From: Fulvivirga sp.
Lineage (GTDB): Bacteria > Bacteroidota > Bacteroidia > Cytophagales > Cyclobacteriaceae
Reading direction: 5' to 3'
Length of the DNA: 63,666 bases
Assembly (NCBI GenBank): GCA_028280565.1
Contig: JANQLQ010000139.1
Coordinates: 1 to 63,666, forward strand
The translations under genes and the position numbers were made by a program. Shown one piece after another: positions 9,786 through 19,027 of this stretch (position 1 is its first letter; each line of letters begins with the position of its first letter). Under the pieces are notes generated by a model. It was given only the letters and a program-made list of their open reading frames with translations, did not search any database and was not told the DNA's origin.

Positions 9786-10646
9786 ATGATCTTATTTCTA
9801 GCCCTCCTTTTACCGCCGGATACCATCCATTTTGGAGCCTATACGGCAGTAATTGACCCTATGAAGTCGGCCAGGGTGATCTCTTTTAGCTATCAAGACA
9901 AAGAGTTACTTACCCAGGAAGAGGTACATTCCTTTAACTATGGATCTACGCTTTGGTCATCTCCCCACGGGGAGTGGGGCTGGCCACCGCCGCCTCATTT
10001 GGATGGGCAGCCGTTCGAGGTAGCCTTGGAAGAGCATGAAAAAGTGTATAGGGGCCAACGGGATACCGTCACTGGGCTCCGGTTTATCAAACGCTTTGGC
10101 TTCGATCCTTCAGACACGAGTTTCGTGGCACACTATACCGTAGAAAACCTCAACGACACACCAAGGTATGTAGCCCTATGGGAGGTTACGCGTACACCCG
10201 GTGGGCTGAGCTACTTCCCTGTAGGCAAAGAAAAAGCCGCCATTCCATCTTTTTCACGGCTCAGATCAGTATCTCAAACCGGTGATATCATGTGGTACCA
10301 ATACAATCGCGACAGCGTCCACCGTTCCCAGAAGCTGTATGAGAATGGAGCAGAAGGATGGCTGGCGCATGTTCATAACGGGATGCTGTTCGTCAAAGTA
10401 TTCGAGGACATCTCAAGAGAAGCTATGCCGCCTACCCATGGCGAAGTCGAGATCTATGTACATACGGATGGTTCCTATATCGAATTGGAAAATCACTCCA
10501 GGTACTTAGCGTTGCCCCCCGGCGGCAATTTTCATTACCGGGTGCGTTGGTACTACAGGCCCGTTCCCAGTCATATAAATAGCGACCCAGGGAGCCAAGA
10601 ATTGACCACCTGGACGCGTAAGATCATTAAAAAACCGGCGAGATGA
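9786..10646 (+). CDS. DUF4380-like protein of unknown function
   Basis: A 286-residue protein resembling the DUF4380 group seen in Bacteroidota sugar loci. Visible features are a beta-rich, galactose-mutarotase-like pattern, with the WSSPHGEWGWPPPPHLDG segment at about 57-75 and WYYRP near the C-terminus. The N-terminus is hydrophobic but short, so export is unclear. It begins the packed enzyme operon. Its ATGA end overlaps the next start by 4 bp, so translation is probably coupled. No catalytic residues can be assigned. A carbohydrate-binding or epimerase-like role is only inferred from fold impression and context. Confidence 0.7.
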   Translation: MILFLALLLPPDTIHFGAYTAVIDPMKSARVISFSYQDKELLTQEEVHSFNYGSTLWSSPHGEWGWPPPPHLDGQPFEVALEEHEKVYRGQRDTVTGLRFIKRFGFDPSDTSFVAHYTVENLNDTPRYVALWEVTRTPGGLSYFPVGKEKAAIPSFSRLRSVSQTGDIMWYQYNRDSVHRSQKLYENGAEGWLAHVHNGMLFVKVFEDISREAMPPTHGEVEIYVHTDGSYIELENHSRYLALPPGGNFHYRVRWYYRPVPSHINSDPGSQELTTWTRKIIKKPAR

Positions 10647-12934
10647 AGAAAATGATCCTATGCATGGCCCTATGGATAGCGGCAATCCCAGTCCGCTCTC
10701 AAAACCAGTTGCCAAGTGATGAGGATTACGTCACCATTCAAAATGGACATCTCTTCCATCGTGGGGAACGCATGCGTTTTTGGGGTGCCGTGGGGAACTT
10801 CCCGGGAAAAACCCACGCGGCAAATGAAAAAGTAGTACAGCGGTTAAAGGACCTTGGTTTCAACCTGGTCCGCTTCTGGCGAGAGCCTGCCGGTGACGGA
10901 ACGTACCAAAAAGGGGATGGCTCGCGTAACGACCTGGTAGACCATTTTCTATGGACTTGCCAGCAAAACGGCATCAAAATATGGTATGCAGCCCTCAACA
11001 ACATTGAGAAAGCCCTCCCCAGGGATGTAACTGTAATCGATGATCCATCTACGGCTGAAAAATGGTCCGATGCCATAGGCGCAAAAGGAAAGAACGTCCG
11101 GAACCACCTGGCGCGAATATGGGACCCGCGGCTGGAAAAGTTAGGAGTGGAACGGATGAAAAACATAGCCGGGCATACCAGCCTTTACACGGGCTTACGG
11201 TATGCCGATGATCCGAACATCATCATTTGGGAGCTTTCGAATGAAGAGTGGTGGTTTTGGAGAGTTAAAAGCCGGCTGGCGGAGGTGCCCCCCTTTTTCC
11301 TGCAAGAACTTACCCGGGATTGGAACGCATTTCTTCATGAAAAATATCCCACCCGTTTGGCCATAGAGCGTGCTTGGCTGGGACTTTTGCCCTTCGAGTC
11401 ATACGAAAAGAAAGATCTCCGTTTGCTGCCTTTACGCAATACGCAAGTCGATTGGCAAGGGAAGGTGCTTGGGGTCAACATCCAGCAAGGCGTAAAGCAG
11501 CAATACGGTGTAAATGATTTCAACCGGCAACGGGGAGCCGATGTGATCGAATTTTTATTACAAAAATGGCTGGGACATAAGCAGCGAGAGGCCGAGGCCT
11601 TAAAAGCCTTTGGCAAAAGCATCCGGCTGGGTACCTTGCTGTGGGATACCGGTATCGGTAGCGAGATCCAGGCCCAGTTTCTCCACCAGCAAGCCGATGC
11701 CGTGGCCCACTGCACCTACCTCAACGGCTTTCATCATGATCCCGGGCATAAGCGCTATCCTTGGTACAGTGGGTTGGAAGAGCTGCCCCGTATGGCTTGG
11801 GACCAGCCTTGGCTGGAACAGAACAAGATCGAAGGAAAACCTTTTTTCGTATACGAGACGCAAATACACAACCCTGCTAAATACCGCGCTGAATACCCTA
11901 TGCGAGTAGCAGCACTTGGCGCTGTCCAAGACTGGGATGTGGTAGTGTGGCACTACTTTGGGCAAGTGCCTGAAGATACCCTTCGCACCCCCTACCTCCA
12001 TGCCATGGACTATACCGTGGCCGGCAAAAACCACCCCCAGGGCTTACACTTTCAATACGATGAAGTGCAACAGTCCGCCATGGTGGCGGCGGGTGCCATA
12101 TTCAGGCAGGGGCTCTTGCAGCCAGCGACTACGCCTACTAGGTTCGTTTTCGGTAAAAATGACCTGCTTGACCCTCAAACGCTTGAAAATGGCGGGTATT
12201 ATCACCAAGTGATGGACCGTTTTTCACCCACTACCTTCCGCTATGGGTCACGTATCCACATCGATACGGCACGGGCAAGCGGTGAGATCCTGGGGCCTTC
12301 TTATAGGGGTCGGGTTTACGAGGTCAATCCCATTACCCCAACTCCACAGGTCACTTACGATTGGCAGAAGGGGCACCTTACATTCGACGCCCCGGGAGTA
12401 GCCATGTATACCGGCTTTCTTGGTCAGTATGGGCAGGAGCGGGTAGGATTTAAAAACGGGGTGGTGTTTGATAATGTGGAAATACATAATCCGCCAGGTA
12501 TGCCGTACCCGGTATCCGCCGATGAAAAGTATGTCTCCATAAGTTGTACGAGCACTGATGGAACTCGGCTGGAAGACGCGCAAGAGATCTTACTGTCGGC
12601 GGTGAGTACCAGCTTTAATAGCGGCTTTAAACTGGATCCTTCCAAGCTAAAAAGGGAGTTTGCCTGGACCTTTAAAGAAAATACCGGTGCCACATTGGAT
12701 GCCGGGAAGCTACCTGTGAAGGTTACCCGCGTGGGGGTGACTGTTGAAGTGCCCTCCTGGACAGGGTACTACTATGAAATGCTGGACTTTCATCTTCGGC
12801 CATTGGCACAAGGAAAAATCCAAGGAAAACAATTACACATCCCGGGAGATCAAGAGATTTTTTTGGTGCGGGTGGTAAAGAACCCCGCCCTTTTGAAAAA
12901 AGACTTTACAAAAAGAGTGAAAAATGATGAGTAA
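10643..12934 (+). CDS. GH5-like (clan GH-A) glycoside hydrolase
   Basis: A 763-residue exported protein with a signal peptide (ends near VRSQ). The first 470 residues look like a clan GH-A (beta/alpha)8 barrel. FNLVRFWREP lies on an early strand. The likely acid/base is the Glu in IIWELSNEEWW (about residue 200) and the likely nucleophile is the Glu in FFVYETQIHNP (about 403). The rest is beta-rich and may be a C-terminal sandwich domain. No characterised subfamily is recognised, so the linkage is unknown. It overlaps both neighbours (4 bp and 11 bp), which places it firmly in the operon. It could belong to an unclassified GH-A family rather than GH5. Confidence 0.7.
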   Translation: MKKMILCMALWIAAIPVRSQNQLPSDEDYVTIQNGHLFHRGERMRFWGAVGNFPGKTHAANEKVVQRLKDLGFNLVRFWREPAGDGTYQKGDGSRNDLVDHFLWTCQQNGIKIWYAALNNIEKALPRDVTVIDDPSTAEKWSDAIGAKGKNVRNHLARIWDPRLEKLGVERMKNIAGHTSLYTGLRYADDPNIIIWELSNEEWWFWRVKSRLAEVPPFFLQELTRDWNAFLHEKYPTRLAIERAWLGLLPFESYEKKDLRLLPLRNTQVDWQGKVLGVNIQQGVKQQYGVNDFNRQRGADVIEFLLQKWLGHKQREAEALKAFGKSIRLGTLLWDTGIGSEIQAQFLHQQADAVAHCTYLNGFHHDPGHKRYPWYSGLEELPRMAWDQPWLEQNKIEGKPFFVYETQIHNPAKYRAEYPMRVAALGAVQDWDVVVWHYFGQVPEDTLRTPYLHAMDYTVAGKNHPQGLHFQYDEVQQSAMVAAGAIFRQGLLQPATTPTRFVFGKNDLLDPQTLENGGYYHQVMDRFSPTTFRYGSRIHIDTARASGEILGPSYRGRVYEVNPITPTPQVTYDWQKGHLTFDAPGVAMYTGFLGQYGQERVGFKNGVVFDNVEIHNPPGMPYPVSADEKYVSISCTSTDGTRLEDAQEILLSAVSTSFNSGFKLDPSKLKREFAWTFKENTGATLDAGKLPVKVTRVGVTVEVPSWTGYYYEMLDFHLRPLAQGKIQGKQLHIPGDQEIFLVRVVKNPALLKKDFTKRVKNDE

Positions 12935-14036
12935 AACGAAAATAGCCATGGCCCAGTTGCTGCTGGTGGTCGCGCACCTTACCTTACCCATGACAAGTTA
13001 CGGGCAAAAAAAGTCTTTTGACTCCCTCGAGGTGGTGAACATCATGCAAAAAACGGCTGACTGGCAATTGAAGCATGAACGCGAGCACCCAAAGACCGAT
13101 TGGCACTATGGCGCTTTTTACACGGGGATATGGGCATTGTATGAAACCACCGGGCAGGAGAAATACCTGCAACACCTATTAGGGCTCGGTGAAGAGCACC
13201 GTTGGCGCCTGCTCGATGACATCTTCCATGCAGACCGGCTGACCATAGCCCAGGTCTTTTTGGACCTTTCTATCGAGCAAAAAGAAGAACGGATACGCGT
13301 TCCTACCTTGTGGGTGTTAGATGCTCACGTAGGCCGCAAAACTTCACCGGACGTTACTTTCAAAGATAACCCATATCGGTTTGAATGGTGGACCTGGTGT
13401 GATGCCCTTTACATGGCCCCACCTGCCTTTGCCCGGGCGTATGCCGCCACTGGGGATGTCAAATACCTGGATTACATGAATACCTACTGGTGGGTGGTGT
13501 CAGCTCATATGTACGATGCCACGGAATCCCTCTATTACCGGGATGACCGGTTTTTTGATCGCAAAACCAAGAATGGTAAGAAAGTTTTCTGGTCGCGGGG
13601 GAATGGCTGGGTCATGGGTGGGCTTGTGCGCGTACTACAGCATTTACCTGCAAACTACCCTCACCGTGACAAATTCTTACAACAGTATCGTGAAATGGCC
13701 GAAAAAATAGTGTCAATACAGGGTAAAGACGGCCTTTGGCGGTCTAGCCTGCTCGATGCCGAAGAATTTCCCATAGGCGAATCCAGTGGTTCAGCCTTTT
13801 TCTGCTATGCATTGGCCTGGGGGATGAACCAGGGGATATTGACCGGTAACAAATACCAAAAAGCTGTACGCAAGGCCTGGCAAGCGCTGGTCAAAAATGT
13901 GAACGACGAAGGAAGACTAGGTTATGTGCAACAGGTAGGGGATTCTCCCAAAGCCATTTCAGAAGACGATTGGCAAGTGTACGGCACCGGGGCATTTCTA
14001 TTGGCCGGGAGCGAGATCATAAAATTGAAAAAATAA
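12924..14036 (+). CDS. GH105 unsaturated uronyl hydrolase
   Basis: A 370-residue exported enzyme with a signal peptide (ends near TSYGQ). The (alpha/alpha)6 barrel shows the GH105/GH88 signatures: YGAFYTGIWALYE, the catalytic Asp in WCDALYMAPPAFARAY, and FWSRGNGWVMGGL. Family members remove the 4,5-unsaturated uronic acid that polysaccharide lyases leave at the non-reducing end. This fits the heparinase-type lyase encoded at 21145-23019. An 11-bp overlap with the upstream gene (ATGATGAGTAA) indicates coupling; a second ATG follows at 12927. Substrate may be ulvan-type or rhamnogalacturonan-type oligosaccharides. Confidence 0.92.
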   Translation: MMSKTKIAMAQLLLVVAHLTLPMTSYGQKKSFDSLEVVNIMQKTADWQLKHEREHPKTDWHYGAFYTGIWALYETTGQEKYLQHLLGLGEEHRWRLLDDIFHADRLTIAQVFLDLSIEQKEERIRVPTLWVLDAHVGRKTSPDVTFKDNPYRFEWWTWCDALYMAPPAFARAYAATGDVKYLDYMNTYWWVVSAHMYDATESLYYRDDRFFDRKTKNGKKVFWSRGNGWVMGGLVRVLQHLPANYPHRDKFLQQYREMAEKIVSIQGKDGLWRSSLLDAEEFPIGESSGSAFFCYALAWGMNQGILTGNKYQKAVRKAWQALVKNVNDEGRLGYVQQVGDSPKAISEDDWQVYGTGAFLLAGSEIIKLKK

Positions 14037-14047
14037 ACCCGGGAAAC

Positions 14048-15655
14048 ATGATGAACAGGAGACATTGGATCAAGACCTCGGGGAGTATGGCAGGAGCCAT
14101 GATGTTAGGCCCCCAACTGTCATGGGCACAGGACAAACCTCAAGATAACGACATACACCTTCAGCCACAATGGGACCAGGGAACGGCCATACGCCATACG
14201 TGGGCCGGGCTGGGCAACGTGGACCAGTTACGGTGGATCACCCGGCGCGATATGCAGGACCAATTGGCCCTGTGTCATAAAGAGCTAGGTTTGAAGCATG
14301 TACGGGCCGTAGGTGCCTTTGATGATGATCTTTGGGTGCTTTCCCGCGATCCTGCCCAGTATTTTAATAAAGACAGGAGTATCAAAGAGGGCACCCGTAT
14401 CAATTGGCGTACCCCGCTCTACATTTATGACTCACTGGTCAGCTTAGGGCTAAGTCCCGTCGTTACCCCCTGTTTTACCCCTACCGAAATGGCCAGTGGT
14501 GAAAAAACAGTCTTCCGGACCCGGAACAATGTAACGCCTCCTGCCGACTGGAAGGCCTGGGAGCGGGTTGTTTCCGACTTCATCCGGGCGCTGGTCGATC
14601 GCTATGGCATCGAGACGTTAAAGACCTGGTACTTCGAGGCCTGGAACGAACCCAACCTTGATGGGTTTTGGACAGGAGGTAAAGAAGGCTACTGGCAACT
14701 CTACCGGGTATTGCATGACGTCATAAAAAGTATTGACCCCGGCTTACGGATCGGCGGCCCTTCCACGGCACGGGGAGAATGGATACAAGACATGCTGGAG
14801 TTTGGGCAGAAAAATGACTGCACCCCCGACTACATGATAGGCCATTGCTACAATAATGACAGCGCCGCGGCACCTTTATCGCCGTTTGACGGTCCGCAGA
14901 AAGATAAGGAGAACAGATCCCCCAATTTTACAGCAGGCGTAGTACGCGGCATTACGAAGATCCTAAGAGATAACGACTTCCGGGGAGAGTTTCATATGAA
15001 CGAGTGGGGACTTTCGTGGTATCCCTACAATCCCGTACGTGAAACCGCCAATGAAGCGGCTTTCATCATCAAAACCATGAACGAAGTGTCCCAGCAGGCA
15101 GATTACTTCGCCTACTGGTGCCTTAGCGACATCTACAACCAGGTCGGTTACGGCCGGGAAGCCTTCCATGGGAATTACGGTATGCTGAGTATGGACGGCC
15201 TGCGAAAACCCAACTATTTTGCTCACCAGTTGCTCAATCGCCTGGGCCAGGAGAAAGTACCGGTAGCAGGGAAGGGGACAAGCGACCTGGTCAACGCTTT
15301 CGCTACGAAATCAAGCGACGGTTACCAGGTCATGGTGTATGCCTTTGACATAAATTACCAGGCAGGGAATGCTCCCGGAAAATGTGCGGTAACACTGGAC
15401 TTGCCCGGCGGGATAGACCCTGCCACAGCCAGGATATACCGCCTGGATGACGACCACAATAACATTTTAAAGAGTTGGAACGAAATGGGAAACCCGGCCA
15501 TTCCTACGGCCCGACAATTGGATCGTTTGAGGCAAGAAAATGAGCTGGGGAGTGAAAAGGCAGGTAATCTTATCAAAACATTCAAAAAAGGATACCAGGC
15601 CGTATTGGACATGCCCAACCCGGGGGTGGTCCTTTTGGAAGTGGACAAACGATAG
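14048..15655 (+). CDS. GH39 glycoside hydrolase (beta-xylosidase / alpha-L-iduronidase family)
   Basis: A 535-residue retaining enzyme. The ATG at 14048, not an upstream frame extension, gives a twin-arginine-like export signal (NRRHWIKTSG then a hydrophobic stretch ending near SWAQ). The (beta/alpha)8 barrel shows the acid/base Glu in FEAWNEPNLDGFW (about 199) and the nucleophile Glu in FHMNEWGLSWYP (about 318). A C-terminal beta domain follows. GH39 contains beta-xylosidases and alpha-L-iduronidases. Ulvan loci of marine Bacteroidota often encode a GH39, which suits the sulfatase and GH105 here. It starts 11 bp after GH105 and ends 2 bp before the next gene. Confidence 0.9.
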   Translation: MMNRRHWIKTSGSMAGAMMLGPQLSWAQDKPQDNDIHLQPQWDQGTAIRHTWAGLGNVDQLRWITRRDMQDQLALCHKELGLKHVRAVGAFDDDLWVLSRDPAQYFNKDRSIKEGTRINWRTPLYIYDSLVSLGLSPVVTPCFTPTEMASGEKTVFRTRNNVTPPADWKAWERVVSDFIRALVDRYGIETLKTWYFEAWNEPNLDGFWTGGKEGYWQLYRVLHDVIKSIDPGLRIGGPSTARGEWIQDMLEFGQKNDCTPDYMIGHCYNNDSAAAPLSPFDGPQKDKENRSPNFTAGVVRGITKILRDNDFRGEFHMNEWGLSWYPYNPVRETANEAAFIIKTMNEVSQQADYFAYWCLSDIYNQVGYGREAFHGNYGMLSMDGLRKPNYFAHQLLNRLGQEKVPVAGKGTSDLVNAFATKSSDGYQVMVYAFDINYQAGNAPGKCAVTLDLPGGIDPATARIYRLDDDHNNILKSWNEMGNPAIPTARQLDRLRQENELGSEKAGNLIKTFKKGYQAVLDMPNPGVVLLEVDKR

Positions 15656-15657
15656 TT

Positions 15658-17565
15658 ATGGCAATAAATTGCATTAAAGAGCACGGATGTAACGCATGGA
15701 TGCTAAGCGGCCCTTTGCGATTAAAACTGGCCTGTTGCTCCCTGTGGATAATGGCCTTTGTCTCCTGCAAGCCGGCACTGCAGGATAGCATCTACATGGC
15801 TATGGACGGACAAGATACGAACGAAGGCCTTGAACATGATCCTGTTCGGACCTTTGAGGGTGCCTTTGAGCGATTCCGCGAATTGCAGGAAATCAATGGA
15901 CCGGGTGTCAAAACCTATCGTTTGGTACTGTCGGATGAACGTTATGTGATAGATGGGACGATCTTAATGGACCCTATCTCGCTCAAAAAGGACACTTCCG
16001 TACAATTGATCATCGAGCCAAAAGGAGAAAAGGCGATCATCAGCGGGGCGGAGCGAATTACCGGTTGGCAACAAGTCGAAGAGCAAGTTTGGAAAGTGCA
16101 GGTGGGTGCCAAACGCAATATCAATCAATTGTTCGCACAAGGCCGCAGGCTACCCCGGGCTCGCACACCCAATGAAGGATTTCTTTACACCAAGGGGCCA
16201 TTATCACCGTACTGGGAGACCTGTAGCCAATGGGGCACCGCACCCAACGAGGTTCGTTTCCCCGCCAAGGCCAAGCTGGCCCGTGAGCACTACGATGCGT
16301 TTTGTGGGTTCCAATTCCAGGCAGGTGATCTACAGGAAGAGCCCGGCTGGGAAAATGCGGAAGTGTTGGTTTACCATAGCTGGGAAGCTTCGTGGCACAG
16401 TGTGGGCAAACTAGACCCTGCCACCAACGACCTGTGGTTCCACACCCCCAGCCGCTATCCCATTGGTTTTTTCGGGAACAGGACCCGTTATGTAGTCGAA
16501 AATTTACGTTCAGCCATGGACCGGCCCGGTGAGTGGTATTATGACTACCACCAAGGGGACCTGTTTTACCGGGCTAGGGAGGGAGAAGAGGTGCATGCCA
16601 TGGACTTTTTTATCCCCCGGATGATCACGTTACTTGAGATCCTTGGTACAGCCAGGGAAAAAGTGACCCATCTTACGTTCAGAAACATTCATTTTCAGCA
16701 TACCCAGGGTGTTCGTGGTTTTTATGGCGTACAGGATGTGAATTGGAAAGAGAAGCATCAAAAACTCTTCCCGGGTTTTGAGCAGGACTTTCGCCCGGGC
16801 TACATGGATGCCCAAGCTGCGCCCAATGCCGGGAGTGCAATTAAGGTTTCTTTTGCTCGTGATGTGGCATTTGATTCCTGTTCGTTCCAACATTTGGGAG
16901 CTTATGGGATGTCCATAGGAAGGGGCGCGGAGCGTATTACCCTTGTACATAACTTATTCTCCGATATGGGCGCTGGGGGAGTCTTGATCGGGTTGGATAT
17001 TCGCGAACCGATAGGTGCCGGAGTGTTGACCTATGAGGAAGCCCCTCAATACATCACATTTAGGAATAATACAATCCGGGAGGGGGGTGTTTTCTACAAA
17101 TCGGCCGTAGGGATTTGGCTTGCCCAAGCGCATCACAACCACATTACGGGTAATGTGATCTACAACCTGCCCTACACGGGCATCAGCTGTGGATGGACGT
17201 GGAATCCTGTGCCTAACTACACCCGTCATAACGTCATTACCCGGAATGTGATCCATGACGTACTCAAAGAGCTGGCCGACGGTGGAGGCATCTACACATT
17301 GGGACAGCAAGAGGGCACCATCATCCGGGAAAACATTATTTACAACATCCGCCGAGACCCCGGGGCCATCGGGTCACACAATAACGGTATGTTCTTCGAT
17401 GAATCTTCCAGTCGATTCACAGTAGAACAAAATCATATGTTCAACATTCAAGATGAGCCGGTCCGGTTTAATAGATCCCACCCCGATTCTCTCCGGATGG
17501 CCGGTAATATTGAAAATGACGGGCAGCTTCCTGCCTGGTTCAAAAAAATTGATGTCCATGATTAA
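15658..17565 (+). CDS. Right-handed parallel beta-helix protein (GH141/GH120-like)
   Basis: A 635-residue probable lipoprotein (lipobox-like FVSCKPA). Early residues SGAERITGWQ and INQLFAQGRRLPRART look like those of beta-helix glycosidases of the GH141/GH120 type. The second half has beta-helix coils rich in Asn and Gly (NNTIREGGVFY, ADGGGIYTLGQQEGTIIREN). Acidic catalytic residues probably lie on these coils, but which ones cannot be told. GH141 contains an alpha-L-fucosidase and a xylanase; GH120 contains beta-xylosidases. It sits mid-operon, 2 bp after GH39, and its end overlaps the sulfatase start. Confidence 0.65.
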   Translation: MAINCIKEHGCNAWMLSGPLRLKLACCSLWIMAFVSCKPALQDSIYMAMDGQDTNEGLEHDPVRTFEGAFERFRELQEINGPGVKTYRLVLSDERYVIDGTILMDPISLKKDTSVQLIIEPKGEKAIISGAERITGWQQVEEQVWKVQVGAKRNINQLFAQGRRLPRARTPNEGFLYTKGPLSPYWETCSQWGTAPNEVRFPAKAKLAREHYDAFCGFQFQAGDLQEEPGWENAEVLVYHSWEASWHSVGKLDPATNDLWFHTPSRYPIGFFGNRTRYVVENLRSAMDRPGEWYYDYHQGDLFYRAREGEEVHAMDFFIPRMITLLEILGTAREKVTHLTFRNIHFQHTQGVRGFYGVQDVNWKEKHQKLFPGFEQDFRPGYMDAQAAPNAGSAIKVSFARDVAFDSCSFQHLGAYGMSIGRGAERITLVHNLFSDMGAGGVLIGLDIREPIGAGVLTYEEAPQYITFRNNTIREGGVFYKSAVGIWLAQAHHNHITGNVIYNLPYTGISCGWTWNPVPNYTRHNVITRNVIHDVLKELADGGGIYTLGQQEGTIIRENIIYNIRRDPGAIGSHNNGMFFDESSSRFTVEQNHMFNIQDEPVRFNRSHPDSLRMAGNIENDGQLPAWFKKIDVHD

Positions 17566-19021
17566 AAGTCATTATACATACTTGTTTATCATTTTCTTGT
17601 TGCTCCCAGCAGCATGCACAAATAGTGAGAAAGCATCTGCCCCGAAAATGAATGTGCTTTTCATCGCGGTGGACGACCTGCGCCCCGAATTAAGCGTCTA
17701 TGGCGCGCCACGCATGGTCACTCCCAATTTTGACCGCTTGGCCGGGCAGGGGTTGGTATTTGACCGGGCCTATTGCCAGCAGGCAGTTTGCGCTCCTTCG
17801 CGCAATAGCCTGCTCACCGGGCTGCGCCCTGATGCTTTAAACATTTATGACCTGGGCACCTTTTTTCGCAAAACTGTACCCGGCGTAGCCACTCTCCCGC
17901 AACATTTTAAGGCCAACGGCTATCACACCGAGTCGATCGGTAAGATCTACCACGTTTACCATGGCAATAGTGATGACTCCCTTTCGTGGAGCGTGCCCTC
18001 CTGGGACTACCGGCCCTACCGTGACCAATTCAGGAAGATCACGCGCAACGATACTTCGGGCATAGAAGGTCCCGAGCCAGCGGTCGGTTCGAAACGTATC
18101 CCCTGGTATGCTTCGGAATACCCGGACGAGCACCAATTGGATCACGGCGTGGCCAGCCGGGCCATAGAACGATTGAGTGCATTAAAAGATCACCCTTTTT
18201 TCCTGGCAGTGGGATTTTTTAAACCCCACCTCCCTTTTGTGGCTCCAAAAAAATATTGGGACCTGTATCCAAAAGACGAGGTGGATCTTCCTACTACCGA
18301 TCCACCTAAAGGAGCGCCAGGCTATGCTTTGACCAGCTTTAGGGAGCTTCGAAAGTACCACGGTATACCCTCGGAAGGTCCCTTACCGAACGACCAGGCA
18401 GTACAAATGATCCGCGGCTACCGGGCAAGTGTGTCTTTTATTGACGTGCAATTGGGCCGCCTTATGGATGCCTTGGAGCACTTAGACCTGGCCCGTAACA
18501 CGATCATTGTCCTATGGGGCGACCACGGCTGGAAACTGGGCGAGTATGGCTTATGGTGTAAGCATACCAACTTCGAATGGGATACCCGTTCCGTACTCAT
18601 GGTAAGCGCACCCGGTATGCGAGCAAAGGGCCAAAAGACCCGCTCCCTTACCGAGTTTATCGATATCTACCCCACGCTCTGTGAGCTGGCAGGACTGACA
18701 TTGCCGGGCCATGTACAAGGGCAAAGCTTTGTCCCCTTGCTAGACGATCCGTCGCAGTCGTTAAAAAATGCTGCCTTAAGCCAATATCCAAAGAACCATG
18801 AACAGCTTATGGGGTACGGCCTTAGGACGGACCGCTACCGTCTCGTCAGCTGGCGGGACTTTTCCAGCCGTACCGTAGTGTGTGAAAATGAACTTTATGA
18901 TCATCAATCAGATCCCGGTGAAACAATGAACCTGGCCCGTGACCCACAATATGACTCGGTGGTCCAAGCCTTAAATACCATGCTCGACCAGGATTACCTC
19001 CGGCCAGGCCCTAACCTTTAA
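17552..19021 (+). CDS. Type I (S1) formylglycine-dependent sulfatase, iduronate-2-sulfatase-like
   Basis: About 489 residues. The ATG at 17552 (or 17558) starts directly before a lipoprotein signal (LLLPAACTNS) and overlaps the upstream gene by up to 14 bp. The longer frame to 17453 has no signal peptide and is rejected. The motif AVCAPSRNSLLTG (Cys about 80) is the C-x-P-S-R site that is oxidised to formylglycine. Metal-binding AVDDLRPELSVYG at the start and LWGDHGWKLGEYG later are typical of iduronate-2-sulfatase-like (S1_7-type) enzymes. It would desulfate oligosaccharides. The activating enzyme is not encoded in this window. Confidence 0.92.
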   Translation: MSMIKSHYTYLFIIFLLLPAACTNSEKASAPKMNVLFIAVDDLRPELSVYGAPRMVTPNFDRLAGQGLVFDRAYCQQAVCAPSRNSLLTGLRPDALNIYDLGTFFRKTVPGVATLPQHFKANGYHTESIGKIYHVYHGNSDDSLSWSVPSWDYRPYRDQFRKITRNDTSGIEGPEPAVGSKRIPWYASEYPDEHQLDHGVASRAIERLSALKDHPFFLAVGFFKPHLPFVAPKKYWDLYPKDEVDLPTTDPPKGAPGYALTSFRELRKYHGIPSEGPLPNDQAVQMIRGYRASVSFIDVQLGRLMDALEHLDLARNTIIVLWGDHGWKLGEYGLWCKHTNFEWDTRSVLMVSAPGMRAKGQKTRSLTEFIDIYPTLCELAGLTLPGHVQGQSFVPLLDDPSQSLKNAALSQYPKNHEQLMGYGLRTDRYRLVSWRDFSSRTVVCENELYDHQSDPGETMNLARDPQYDSVVQALNTMLDQDYLRPGPNL

Positions 19022-19027
19022 CCTCGA